In this document: positions 54,511 to 62,447 of the stretch, in pieces | How the letters are laid out: every line of letters starts with the position of its first letter | How positions within the stretch are numbered: position 1 is the stretch's first letter | Assembly (NCBI GenBank): GCA_045639125.1 | Contig: JAZUCL010000015.1 | Coordinates: 29,676 to 93,675 of the forward strand | Length of the DNA stretch: 64,000 bases | Direction: 5' to 3' | Origin: JAZUCL01 sp045639125 | GTDB lineage: Bacteria; Bacillota; Clostridia; Oscillospirales; QAMX01 | Notes under the pieces: model-generated | Databases searched by the model: none | What the model saw: only the letters and a program-made list of their open reading frames with translations | What the model was told of the DNA's origin: nothing | Translations under genes and position numbers: made by a program

Positions 54511-54522
54511 GAACAGATGTTC
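54511..54522 (-). promoter_or_regulatory. LexA (SOS) operator of dinB
   Basis: GAACAGATGTTC is a palindromic GAAC-N4-GTTC, the core of the Firmicute LexA box. It lies between the -10 and the dinB start codon. Confidence 0.75.
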
Positions 54523-54530
54523 TGTAATGT

Positions 54531-54558
54531 ATTATATCATATTATTTTGGTTTTGCAA
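54531..54558 (-). promoter_or_regulatory. Promoter of dinB
   Basis: Minus strand TTGCAA (54558-54553), 16-bp spacer, TATAAT (54536-54531) preceded by TGA, an extended -10. The LexA box lies just downstream. Confidence 0.75.
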
Positions 54559-54584
54559 GTGGTAATTTTACGATAGAGAATAAA

Positions 54585-55331
54585 TTAAAGCATTCGAGAA
54601 ATATCCTTTTTTAGACGTGCAATAATACGTTTTTCAAGGCGAGAAATATAAGATTGGGAGATGCCGAGAATGTCAGCAACTTCCTTTTGAGTCTTTTCAT
54701 CTATACCACCAAGCCCAAATCGCATGGAGATAATAGTACGTTCTCGATCAGACAATTTTGACAATGCGTTTGCAAGAAGTTGTCTGTCTACATCGTCTTC
54801 AACAGGACGTATAACGCTATCTGCATCTGTACCGAGGATATCAGACAACAAAAGTTCATTGCCGTCCCAATCGGTATTAAGTGGTTCATCAATTGAAATC
54901 TCACACTTTTGACCCGATGTTTTTCTAAGATACATAAGAATTTCATTTTCAATACATCGTGAAGCGTATGTAGCCAACTTAATATTTTTTGACGGATCAA
55001 AAGTATTGATTGCCTTAATAAGACCAATTGTGCCGATAGAAATTAAATCTTCAATGTAAATTCCGGTATTTTCAAACTTGCGGGCAATATATACTACAAG
55101 ACGTAAATTTCTTTCAATAAGCACTCTACGTATTGATTTATTCATACCATTTGTTGCTGCATCTGTTAAAATATCTGACTCTTCATCTGGTGAAAGAGGC
55201 GGCGGCAGGGTTTCTGCTCCTGCTATGTAAAAAATGGGAGACGGGGAATATAATTCCAATTTCACAAGAATAGCGTGAAAGTTTGCATATAAGAAATAAT
55301 GGAAACGAGAAATTTTATCTAAGCATTTCAT
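54585..55331 (-). CDS. sigE: Sporulation sigma factor SigE precursor
   Basis: A 248-residue pro-sigma factor. The hydrophobic/amphipathic pro-sequence (residues 1 to about 37, ending FYIAGAETLPPPL) includes the usual cleavage context for SpoIIGA. Region 2 has IKLATYASRCIENEILMYLR (about 119-138) and region 4 contains KTQKEVADILGISQSYISRLEKR in parts. I chose the ATG at 55331 with AAAGGA at nine-base spacing. It drives mother-cell genes such as the spoIIIA and spoIVA units. It starts 23 bases after the spoIIGA stop. Confidence 0.96.
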   Translation of the reverse strand: MKCLDKISRFHYFLYANFHAILVKLELYSPSPIFYIAGAETLPPPLSPDEESDILTDAATNGMNKSIRRVLIERNLRLVVYIARKFENTGIYIEDLISIGTIGLIKAINTFDPSKNIKLATYASRCIENEILMYLRKTSGQKCEISIDEPLNTDWDGNELLLSDILGTDADSVIRPVEDDVDRQLLANALSKLSDRERTIISMRFGLGGIDEKTQKEVADILGISQSYISRLEKRIIARLKKDISRML

Positions 55332-55354
55332 AATCATAGTTCCTTTCACAAATA

Positions 55355-56215
55355 TTATACGCCGATAATAGCATCAAAAGTAGCGTTATCGGAAACAGGA
55401 TATTGACTCAACGCAACTGTTATTGTCTTTTGCTTATCACATTTTGATTCAAAAGAATTGGCACTAAAAGCCAAAAGTAATCCGTTTGATGTGCCAACTG
55501 TATGGTATGAAATTAAACGAAATGGAGGTTTTTCACTATCATCGGGTAGAGAGATTAAGACGTTCATTGGATCAGTCAAATCACATTCAGACAGAAACTT
55601 GCCAATATGTGCATCAAAAAGAGCACAAACATTTTCTTTCCACACAACGAGTACCGATGTGTTAGTAGTAAAATCTCGAAGATAATTACCCGTATCGACA
55701 AGGGTACGAAGATTAACTTCTCTCATACCTAATTTAATTTTCAAGTTTATAATCTTTCTATCCAATGCACGACCTTTCAAAATAACTCCAAGAAGTATGT
55801 ATACTAAAACTGCTGAAAGAATAACTATATTCGGTGCAAGTTGGAATAGTGCGTTAAAGAAATTTGTGTTTGGTAACGTACTTGTAGCGATTAGGCAGGC
55901 GATACAAACTGCACCTGCACATGAAATTGCAGCAACAATAAGTATTAAAAACTGTTTTATACTCTTTTTAATGTTCTCATATCCAAATGAAAGTAAGCAC
56001 AATACAAATCCAAAAAGTAGACGAGTAGGGACTGCACTTAGAAGTGTCAGAGTAGGGAATATAGCAAGAATTCCATAGATACCACCAATTACAGATGATA
56101 AAGTAAATCTCAGTCGTGAAATTCTGTATCCCCCAAGCAAAGCGGTGATAATGAGAAGAAGAAAATCGACGATGAAATTTATAAAGAATAAAACATCAAT
56201 ATAAAGAGAATACAT
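55355..56215 (-). CDS. spoIIGA: SpoIIGA, pro-sigma-E processing aspartic protease
   Basis: A 286-residue membrane protease. Five N-terminal membrane helices (about 5-155) precede a soluble protease domain with the catalytic Asp in TLVDTGNYL (about residues 178-186). It cleaves the SigE pro-sequence once the forespore signals. I chose the ATG at 56215 (MYSLYIDVLFF, matching the family start); the longer frame from TTG 56239 has no ribosome site. It is operonic with sigE and served by the spoIIG promoter upstream. Confidence 0.92.
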   Translation of the reverse strand: MYSLYIDVLFFINFIVDFLLLIITALLGGYRISRLRFTLSSVIGGIYGILAIFPTLTLLSAVPTRLLFGFVLCLLSFGYENIKKSIKQFLILIVAAISCAGAVCIACLIATSTLPNTNFFNALFQLAPNIVILSAVLVYILLGVILKGRALDRKIINLKIKLGMREVNLRTLVDTGNYLRDFTTNTSVLVVWKENVCALFDAHIGKFLSECDLTDPMNVLISLPDDSEKPPFRLISYHTVGTSNGLLLAFSANSFESKCDKQKTITVALSQYPVSDNATFDAIIGV

Positions 56216-56268
56216 ATTTAACACCGATTTTATAAACAAATTTTCAAAGTAACAAAGAACAATTAAAG

Positions 56269-56296
56269 CAATACAATTATACTTCCAATTGTATTG
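56269..56296. repeat. Perfect 10-bp inverted repeat in the spoIIG promoter
   Basis: CAATACAATT (56269-56278) and AATTGTATTG (56287-56296) are exact complements around an 8-base centre. The repeat covers the -10 and most of the long spacer. Confidence 0.8.
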
Positions 56297-56309
56297 AAGT
56301 TTGTGTCAA
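56276..56309 (-). promoter_or_regulatory. spoIIG promoter with 22-bp spacer and Spo0A-box-like -35
   Basis: Minus strand TTGACA (56309-56304) and TATAAT (56281-56276) are separated by 22 bp. This is the unusual spacing known for Bacillus spoIIG, which needs Spo0A-P for sigma-A. The -35 is part of TTTGACACA, one mismatch from the 0A box TTYGACAAA. Confidence 0.75.
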
Positions 56310-56378
56310 AATCAGTATGAGTTAAAAAGGTTTTTCAAACGAATTTCAAAATGATTTGACAGTTTTTTGTAAAAGTAC

Positions 56379-56407
56379 TTGAAAATTATAATAAAATTTA
56401 GTATACT
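56379..56407 (+). promoter_or_regulatory. Sigma-A promoter of upp
   Basis: TTGAAA (56379-56384), 17 bp, TATACT (56402-56407). Leader of about 25 bases, without an attenuator. Confidence 0.75.
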
Positions 56408-56437
56408 ATAAAAAACAGTCTATAAGGAAGTGTACGT

Positions 56438-57067
56438 ATGAATAATGTAACTGTTTTCTCACACCCATTAATATCTCATAAAATTTCAATTCTTCGCAAT
56501 GTGGACACAGGTTGTAAAGAGTTCCGTGAGTTAATTGAAGAAATCGCTATGCTTATGGGCTACGAGGCAATGCGTGATTTACCTGTTGAAGATGTAGAAG
56601 TTGAGACTCCTATTACAAAGACTACTTGCAAGATGCTTGCTGGTAAGAAACTTGCTATCGTTCCAATTCTCCGTGCAGGTCTTGGTATGGTCAATGGTTT
56701 ACTTGCACTGGTACCATCTGCAAAGGTCGGTCATATTGGTCTTTATCGTGACCATGAAACACTTGAGCCTCATGAGTATTACTGTAAGTTGCCTGAAGAT
56801 ATTGGGAATCGTCAGGTTATTGTACTTGATCCCATGCTTGCAACAGGCGGTTCAGCATCTGCCGCTGTTACATTTATCAAACAGCGTGGCTGTACAAATA
56901 TCAAAATGATGAATATTATTGCAGCACCTGAGGGTATTGAAAGAATGCAAAAAGATCATCCTGACGTTCCGATTTACTGCGGTTGTCTCGATGAAAAACT
57001 TAACGAAAACGGCTACATAGTACCTGGTCTTGGCGATGCAGGCGATAGAATTTTCGGTACTAAGTAA
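56438..57067 (+). CDS. upp: Uracil phosphoribosyltransferase
   Basis: A 209-residue salvage enzyme making UMP from uracil and PRPP. LRAGLGMVNGLL (about residues 78-89), the PRPP loop VLDPMLATGGSA (about 127-138) and the C-terminal uracil-binding GYIVPGLGDAGDRIFGT (about 192-208) are all intact. AAGGAAG precedes the ATG at 56438. It is monocistronic, divergent from spoIIGA-sigE, and ends at a strong terminator. Confidence 0.97.
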   Translation: MNNVTVFSHPLISHKISILRNVDTGCKEFRELIEEIAMLMGYEAMRDLPVEDVEVETPITKTTCKMLAGKKLAIVPILRAGLGMVNGLLALVPSAKVGHIGLYRDHETLEPHEYYCKLPEDIGNRQVIVLDPMLATGGSASAAVTFIKQRGCTNIKMMNIIAAPEGIERMQKDHPDVPIYCGCLDEKLNENGYIVPGLGDAGDRIFGTK

Positions 57068-57078
57068 AAATATAATTG

Positions 57079-57114
57079 AAAGAGGACTTGTTTTTTAACA
57101 AGTCCTCTTTTTTA
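57079..57114. terminator. Bidirectional terminator between upp and gtrA
   Basis: AAAGAGGACTTGTT (57079-57092) pairs perfectly with AACAAGTCCTCTTT (57097-57110), followed by TTTT; the reverse side has A residues for the minus-strand gene. Confidence 0.92.
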
Positions 57115-57123
57115 CCTTAATAT

Positions 57124-57540
57124 TTATTTATTAAATACGTATCTTTTTGACAAAACATAATTTGTAATTAAAACAACTACATTCACTATAATTTTTGAAA
57201 TTAAAGGGTCTACAGACAATAGAGAATACAAGATAAAATATCCGATAATCTCTATAAGCATAGAAAATCCTCGTGCGGCAAAGAAAGACAATGCCTCTTT
57301 TGAAAGTGATGACAAAGTCGTAGTTTTTGATTTGAATACGAAGAATTTATTTGAAATATAAGCAAATACGATAGCACAAAGAATTGAAATTGTATTTGCC
57401 AAATTTGACTCAATATGACAGATATAATGGAACAAATAGAAAGTTATATAACTGACAATAGTCGTTGCAACTCCTGTAATGCCATAGCGGAAAAGTTCAA
57501 TAAAACGCTCATTGTTCAAATACTTGCATATTTTTAACAT
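57124..57540 (-). CDS. GtrA family membrane protein
   Basis: A 138-residue protein with four membrane helices and the GtrA-type opening (LFRYGITGVATTIVSY, about residues 15-30). GtrA proteins are thought to flip undecaprenyl-linked sugars made by the neighbouring glycosyltransferase. It lies 11 bases after that gene on the same strand, the usual GtrB-GtrA pairing. No third, strain-specific glycosyltransferase is adjacent. Confidence 0.87.
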   Translation of the reverse strand: MLKICKYLNNERFIELFRYGITGVATTIVSYITFYLFHYICHIESNLANTISILCAIVFAYISNKFFVFKSKTTTLSSLSKEALSFFAARGFSMLIEIIGYFILYSLLSVDPLISKIIVNVVVLITNYVLSKRYVFNK

Positions 57541-57551
57541 AAAATATTTCC

Positions 57552-58466
57552 TTAAATTTTTTTAGAAATAACATACCTTGGTCGTGCTTTTACTTCATCG
57601 TAAATACGTGAAATATATACTCCTATAATCCCAAGTGAAAATAAAATCAGCGAACCGATAATTAGATTTAACAGAATAACTGTGGAAAATCCGCTGACGG
57701 CGTGACCTAAGAAAAAGTTTGCAAGTGTCTGCACACCGAGAATAACTGCAAAAATAAAGAACAACGCACCAAGTATAACTGTAATGTACAGCGGTTTGCT
57801 TGTATACGACAAAATTGCATTAAAAGCAAGTTTCATTAGACGCATTGTAGAAAACTTAGATGTTCCGTCAACCCGCTCCATGACGGAAAATTCATACTGT
57901 ATACGCTTAAATCCAACAAATTCTGAAATGCCTCTAAAAAACACATTTCGCTCATGGAAAGTTCGCAAATAGTCAACTACACGTCTATCTATAATCTTAA
58001 AGTCAGATGAATTATTAAGATCAAGACTTGTTGCCCATTTGAGAATACGATAAAAAGATTTTGCAAGAACTTTATATATAAGACGTTCTTTGCCACGGTT
58101 TAGTTTAATTCCATCAACAATATCTGCACCGTTTTTGTCCATTATATTAAGCATCTCTTTGACGCAATATGGTGGGTGCTGTAAATCTGAGTCCATGATA
58201 ATATATCGGTCAGCATCTACCGTATCAAGTCCTGCACAGATAGCAAGTTCCTTACCAAAATTCCGTGAAAAACGTATTCCATGAAGGTTTGGAATTTCAA
58301 AACTGAGTTGTTCAATAACTGACCATGTATTGTCATTAGACCCGTCATCAATTAACATATATTCTGCCTCAATACTATCCTTTGAAAGCACATCTGCTAT
58401 TGTACAAATGTGTCTAAAAAGCGACTTTTCTTCGTTATATACAGGAATAATAACTGCAATTTTCAT
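57552..58466 (-). CDS. GtrB-like family 2 glycosyltransferase
   Basis: A 304-residue enzyme. The GT-A domain starts IAVIIPVYNEEKS (about residues 2-14) with DDGSND (about 43-48), DSDLQHPP (about 96-103) as the metal-binding DxD, and a later catalytic region. Two C-terminal membrane helices (about 220-285) are typical of GtrB/DpmI-type enzymes that load a sugar onto polyprenyl phosphate. The start at 58466 has AAAGGGG upstream; longer starts overlap the promoter. Confidence 0.88.
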   Translation of the reverse strand: MKIAVIIPVYNEEKSLFRHICTIADVLSKDSIEAEYMLIDDGSNDNTWSVIEQLSFEIPNLHGIRFSRNFGKELAICAGLDTVDADRYIIMDSDLQHPPYCVKEMLNIMDKNGADIVDGIKLNRGKERLIYKVLAKSFYRILKWATSLDLNNSSDFKIIDRRVVDYLRTFHERNVFFRGISEFVGFKRIQYEFSVMERVDGTSKFSTMRLMKLAFNAILSYTSKPLYITVILGALFFIFAVILGVQTLANFFLGHAVSGFSTVILLNLIIGSLILFSLGIIGVYISRIYDEVKARPRYVISKKI

Positions 58467-58499
58467 TGAAAAACCCCTTTGGAATCGAATCATAGTTTT

Positions 58500-58528
58500 A
58501 TTATACAGTATAGCATGGCAAATATCAA
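58500..58528 (-). promoter_or_regulatory. Sigma-A promoter of the gtrB-gtrA unit
   Basis: Minus strand TTGATA (58528-58523), 17-bp spacer, TATAAT (58505-58500). Confidence 0.8.
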
Positions 58529-58594
58529 CATGAAAAGTATATGTCTAAATTTACCGAGTTCACCACTAAACAGTCAATTACCAATATTTTGCCG

Positions 58595-58623
58595 TTGATA
58601 GTTTAACTTGTCCATTGTATAAT
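58595..58623 (+). promoter_or_regulatory. Sigma-A promoter of the SleB-type hydrolase gene
   Basis: TTGATA (58595-58600), 17 bp, TATAAT (58618-58623). The hydrolase thus looks vegetatively expressed, not obviously forespore-specific. Confidence 0.75.
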
Positions 58624-58649
58624 TAGGGTGTCGACAGAAAGGAGCATAC

Positions 58650-59597
58650 ATGAAAAACAAAGTTAAAATTCTTGCCGCACTTGTACTAAGTCTATCCATG
58701 CTCTTTGTACCGTGTAAGGCGGCTAACAATGATATTACAATACTTAAAGACGGAACACCAATCGTCAGCGATGTAAGTAACTATCGCTGGAACGGACGAA
58801 GTTATGTAAGTATTAGAGCGTTTTTTGATAGTAGTTCTACGATGTTATGGGATAGTGCAACTAAAACTGCATTTATCTCAACTGATAAAGCAGAGTTATC
58901 TTTTACTAAAGGTGATAAACACTTTTTCTACAATAATGAGTTGGTTGAAACAGATAGTCAAATTCAAATTGTTGCAGGTAGAATGTTTGTGCCTTTAAGA
59001 GCCCTTGCAAACGCACTTTCCTATGACGTTTCATGGAATGAAAGTAGCAAAACTGCCTCAGTTAAGTCAGTAATAGATGATGAAATTAATACAGATATTC
59101 CGCTTTTACCGTCACCACCTATTACTGATACAGTGTTGCCGCCAAATAATAATGAAAATGTAGTACAACCTCCAATTGGAGAAGTAACTACACCTGACAA
59201 GCCAGACACTAATATTACTCCCGAAAACTTTGATGCGGATTCACTCTACTGGTTGTCACGAATTATCTGTGCAGAGAGTTGTATTGAGCCTTATAAGGGA
59301 AAACTTGCTGTTGGTGAAGTTGTATTAAATCGTGTTAAAAGTCCTAATTATCCCAACACTGTAAAGGGAGTTGTTTTTGACAAGCGATATGCAATACAAT
59401 TTGAGCCTGTTGCAAATGGTACAGTTTACAACACTCCTGACGATGAATGTATCAAGGCAGCAAAAGAGTGTCTTAAAGGCGTAAATGTTGTAGGAGATTG
59501 TTTGTACTTCTTAAATCCTTTAATGTCACAGAGTACTTGGATTCAGAATAATTGTAGATTTGTTATGACAATAGGTAGCCACGATTTCTATTTGTAA
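58650..59597 (+). CDS. Cell wall hydrolase (SleB-type) with copper-amine-oxidase-like N-domain
   Basis: A 315-residue secreted protein. A signal peptide (about 1-25) precedes a copper amine oxidase-like N-terminal domain (about 30-140, with GRMFVPLRALANAL), which is a wall-binding module in Clostridia. A Pro-rich linker (about 150-190) and a Hydrolase_2/SleB domain (about 200-315, ICAESCIEPYKGKLAVGEVV in two parts, catalytic Glu in CAES) follow. It likely cleaves peptidoglycan glycan strands. GAAAGGAG precedes the ATG. Confidence 0.9.
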   Translation: MKNKVKILAALVLSLSMLFVPCKAANNDITILKDGTPIVSDVSNYRWNGRSYVSIRAFFDSSSTMLWDSATKTAFISTDKAELSFTKGDKHFFYNNELVETDSQIQIVAGRMFVPLRALANALSYDVSWNESSKTASVKSVIDDEINTDIPLLPSPPITDTVLPPNNNENVVQPPIGEVTTPDKPDTNITPENFDADSLYWLSRIICAESCIEPYKGKLAVGEVVLNRVKSPNYPNTVKGVVFDKRYAIQFEPVANGTVYNTPDDECIKAAKECLKGVNVVGDCLYFLNPLMSQSTWIQNNCRFVMTIGSHDFYL

Positions 59598-59604
59598 AAG
59601 AATA

Positions 59605-59664
59605 AACATCACATTCGTTTCATACGTTTATTAAGACTGTACTGAAATGGGTGTGATGTTTTTT
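59605..59664 (+). terminator. Terminator hairpin overlapping the start of the M23-NodB gene
   Basis: An 18-bp stem with three G-T pairs (59605-59622 with 59643-59660) and a 20-base loop, followed by six T residues. The 3' arm and T tract hold the GGTGTGATG-like ribosome site and TTG start of the next gene. Confidence 0.75.
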
Positions 59665-61459
59665 GCATATTAAAAACTTTTTTAGGTGGGTAATTTTTCC
59701 GTGTGCTATACTGTCGTTAATTATACTATCTCTCACGTTAATTGAACATTATAATACCTTAGAAACTATTGAAACTTCACAAACATCTGACTACATAAAA
59801 TATGCTGAATTTAACCCAAACTATGCACTACTTAATAAAGCGTTAAAATATGATTTATCAACCTATGAGCAGAATATACATCTTGATTGGATTGAATTAC
59901 TCTCCTATTGTGCCGCAAAAAACGATGGCAAATTCACAAAGTCCTCGGCAAAGGAAATGGATAATCTTGCCTCGAAACTGCTTTGCGGCGAGGATATACA
60001 TAAACTTACAAAGAATCTTAAGGATTATAACTACTATCATACAGTATACTCTGCTGTGTTAGATGAATTCATTGGTGAATACACAGTAGAGGTGTATGAC
60101 GAGTTATCAAAAAACGAAAAATCATTAGTGACAAAATATGGCTTAAAAACCTTTTCTCCCATAGCGAAAGGGTACTCATTTTCCCATTACGATGATTTTA
60201 ATGCAGCGAATACTTATGGATTTGAAAAAACACATCTTGGTAACGACCTTCAGGGAACTGTTGGAACACCTATAATTGCCGTTGAAGGTGGAACTGTTGA
60301 GGACATTGGATGGAATGAATACGGAGGTTGGCAAATTGGTATCAGAAGTTTCGATAAAAAAAGATACTATTACTATGGCCATTTGCAAGACAATCACCCA
60401 TATATTAAAAATCTTTCGGTAGGAAGCAATGTACAATCAGGAGATGTTATTGGATATCTTGGTATGTCAGGTCACGATAATTATGAAAATGTTAAAAACG
60501 TAAACACGCCACATCTGCATTTTGGTTTACAACTTATATTTGATGAAAGCCAAAAGGGGAGTAACGAAATATGGATTGACGTATATTCAATTATTGAACT
60601 TTTATCAAAGAATAAAAGCGAAGTAACAAAAGACGAAGAAACAGGGGAGTATAGGAGAAGATATAACATAATTGATGAATTTCAAAGTGACACTGTATCA
60701 ACAAGTGAAAACGCTGTGCCTGTCCCAATAATTATGTATCATAGTATACTAAAAGACAGTTCACGTTCCGGAAAATATGTTGTTACTCCCAAAACACTGG
60801 AAAATGATATGAAGTATCTAAAAGACAACGGATACGAAACAATAACCATGAGTAGACTAATTGACTATGTAAAGAATAAAACTCCGCTACCGGAAAAACC
60901 GATAATTCTTACCTTTGATGACGGGTACTTAAATAATCAAACGTATCTTTTGCCTCTACTTGAAAAGTACGATATGAACGCTGTAATTTCTGTGGTGGGT
61001 GAATACGTTGATAAATTTTCAAAAAATCAAGACACAAGTCCAAACTATGCACACCTCACGTGGAACGATTTAATAGCACTTGTTGAGTCTGGCCGTGTAG
61101 AAATACAAAATCACTCATACAATATGCATTCCTTATCAGAAAGGCGAGGCTCAATGAAAAAAACCACAGAAACAATAAGCCAATATCGTGAGATATTTAT
61201 TGAAGATACAATGCGAAACCAAGATGCACTACTTGAAAACTGTGGTATTGAGCCAAATACGTACACATATCCATACGGACATATTACAAAAGAATCAGTA
61301 GAATTTCTAAAGGAACTGGGCTTTGATGCAGCCCTTACTTGTTATGAGTATATAAATTATATAGACGATAACGAGGATAATCTAATGAAACTTGGACGAT
61401 TTAATCGTGCAAGCGGAATATCGACAGAAACATTTATGTCAAGAATTCTTCCAAAGTAG
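59663..61459 (+). CDS. M23 peptidase-polysaccharide deacetylase fusion
   Basis: A 598-residue envelope protein. A membrane anchor (about residues 8-28) precedes an alpha-helical region (30-165). Then comes an M23 (LytM) zinc endopeptidase domain (about 175-300) with ligands in HLGND (about 190-194) and HLH (about 283-285). After a linker, a NodB deacetylase domain (about 350-598) has TFDDG (about 416-420), HSYNMH (about 484-489, PgaB-like spacing) and TYPYG. Both catalytic sets look intact, so one protein could cut peptide bridges and remove N-acetyl groups. The start is TTG 59663; no better start exists. Confidence 0.85.
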   Translation: MHIKNFFRWVIFPCAILSLIILSLTLIEHYNTLETIETSQTSDYIKYAEFNPNYALLNKALKYDLSTYEQNIHLDWIELLSYCAAKNDGKFTKSSAKEMDNLASKLLCGEDIHKLTKNLKDYNYYHTVYSAVLDEFIGEYTVEVYDELSKNEKSLVTKYGLKTFSPIAKGYSFSHYDDFNAANTYGFEKTHLGNDLQGTVGTPIIAVEGGTVEDIGWNEYGGWQIGIRSFDKKRYYYYGHLQDNHPYIKNLSVGSNVQSGDVIGYLGMSGHDNYENVKNVNTPHLHFGLQLIFDESQKGSNEIWIDVYSIIELLSKNKSEVTKDEETGEYRRRYNIIDEFQSDTVSTSENAVPVPIIMYHSILKDSSRSGKYVVTPKTLENDMKYLKDNGYETITMSRLIDYVKNKTPLPEKPIILTFDDGYLNNQTYLLPLLEKYDMNAVISVVGEYVDKFSKNQDTSPNYAHLTWNDLIALVESGRVEIQNHSYNMHSLSERRGSMKKTTETISQYREIFIEDTMRNQDALLENCGIEPNTYTYPYGHITKESVEFLKELGFDAALTCYEYINYIDDNEDNLMKLGRFNRASGISTETFMSRILPK

Positions 61460-61534
61460 TGAATTTAATGGATAATTTTATGTATTTTAAGATTTTATAC
61501 GGTTAAAATGCAAAAAATTAGTCAAATATTCATA

Positions 61535-61563
61535 TTGAAAACGATGCAGTTTTAGGTCATAAT
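61535..61563 (+). promoter_or_regulatory. Sigma-A promoter of coaX
   Basis: TTGAAA (61535-61540), 17 bp, CATAAT (61558-61563); an overlapping TATAAT is at 61563-61568. Confidence 0.6.
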
Positions 61564-61595
61564 ATAATTATAAACTTGTGGAAAGGACACTGAAA

Positions 61596-62363
61596 ATGCT
61601 TTTATGTGTTGATATTGGCAATACAAATATTGTCATGGGTGCTTATGAAGGTGACACACTTAAATTTGTTGCAAGATGTGCAACTGACAAACATCGTACC
61701 GCAGATCAATATGTCGTTGAACTTCATGCAATTTTGTCAATACACGAATGTAACTGTGATACATTTGACGGAGCAATTATATCAAGTGTTGTGCCTCCAC
61801 TTATGCCGACAGTACGTGAGGCTGTACAGAGAATATTAGGCTGTAAAACGATGAGTGTATCTCCGGGGATAAAGACAGGGCTTAATATTAAAATTGATAA
61901 TCCTGCAATTCTTGGCAGTGATCTTGTTTGTGGTGCAGTATCTGCTCTTTCAAATTATAAGCCGCCCTGTGTCCTTATTGATTTGGGCACAGCAACTAAA
62001 ATCTCCGGTATCGACAAATTTGGTTCATTTGTAGGCTGTTCAATTCTGCCTGGCATTGGAATTTCCCTTGATGCACTTTCGTCTGGGACTGCACAACTAC
62101 CGCATATTGAACTTGACTCTGCTTCAGCAATTATCGGTACAAATACTGTTGACTCAATGAGGTCTGGTGTTGTTTTTGGCACAGCGAGTATGCTTGACGG
62201 AATGATACGCAAATATCGAAGCGTGCTTGGCGACGATGCTACAGTAATTGCGACAGGTGGATATTCTTCAAATATTGTTCCATTTTGTGAAACCGAAATT
62301 ATTCAAAACCCATATCTTATATTAGATGGGCTTCGCCTTATCTATGAAAAGAACTCCGACTAA
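61596..62363 (+). CDS. coaX: Type III pantothenate kinase
   Basis: A 255-residue ATP/potassium-dependent kinase starting coenzyme A synthesis. The phosphate loop DIGNTNIVMG (about residues 6-15), the ligand stretch SSVVPPLMPT (about 63-72) and DLGTATK (about 128-134) are clear. I chose ATG 61596 with GAAAGGA upstream; the frame from GTG 61578 covers that site. The next gene is an ECF S component, which suggests uptake and phosphorylation of pantothenate. Confidence 0.94.
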   Translation: MLLCVDIGNTNIVMGAYEGDTLKFVARCATDKHRTADQYVVELHAILSIHECNCDTFDGAIISSVVPPLMPTVREAVQRILGCKTMSVSPGIKTGLNIKIDNPAILGSDLVCGAVSALSNYKPPCVLIDLGTATKISGIDKFGSFVGCSILPGIGISLDALSSGTAQLPHIELDSASAIIGTNTVDSMRSGVVFGTASMLDGMIRKYRSVLGDDATVIATGGYSSNIVPFCETEIIQNPYLILDGLRLIYEKNSD

Positions 62364-62447
62364 TAGTGCTTTTCTCGGCTTGCCGAGTTTATATACACAA
62401 ATTTAAGCATTGCATCCCAAAAGGGAGCAGTAGCAAGGAGGACTATT

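Noticed and set aside
62364..62447. Riboswitch before the ECF S-component gene
   Set aside because: Only a small CTCGG/CCGAG hairpin and unmatched sequence are present; it fits no riboswitch class I can recognise.
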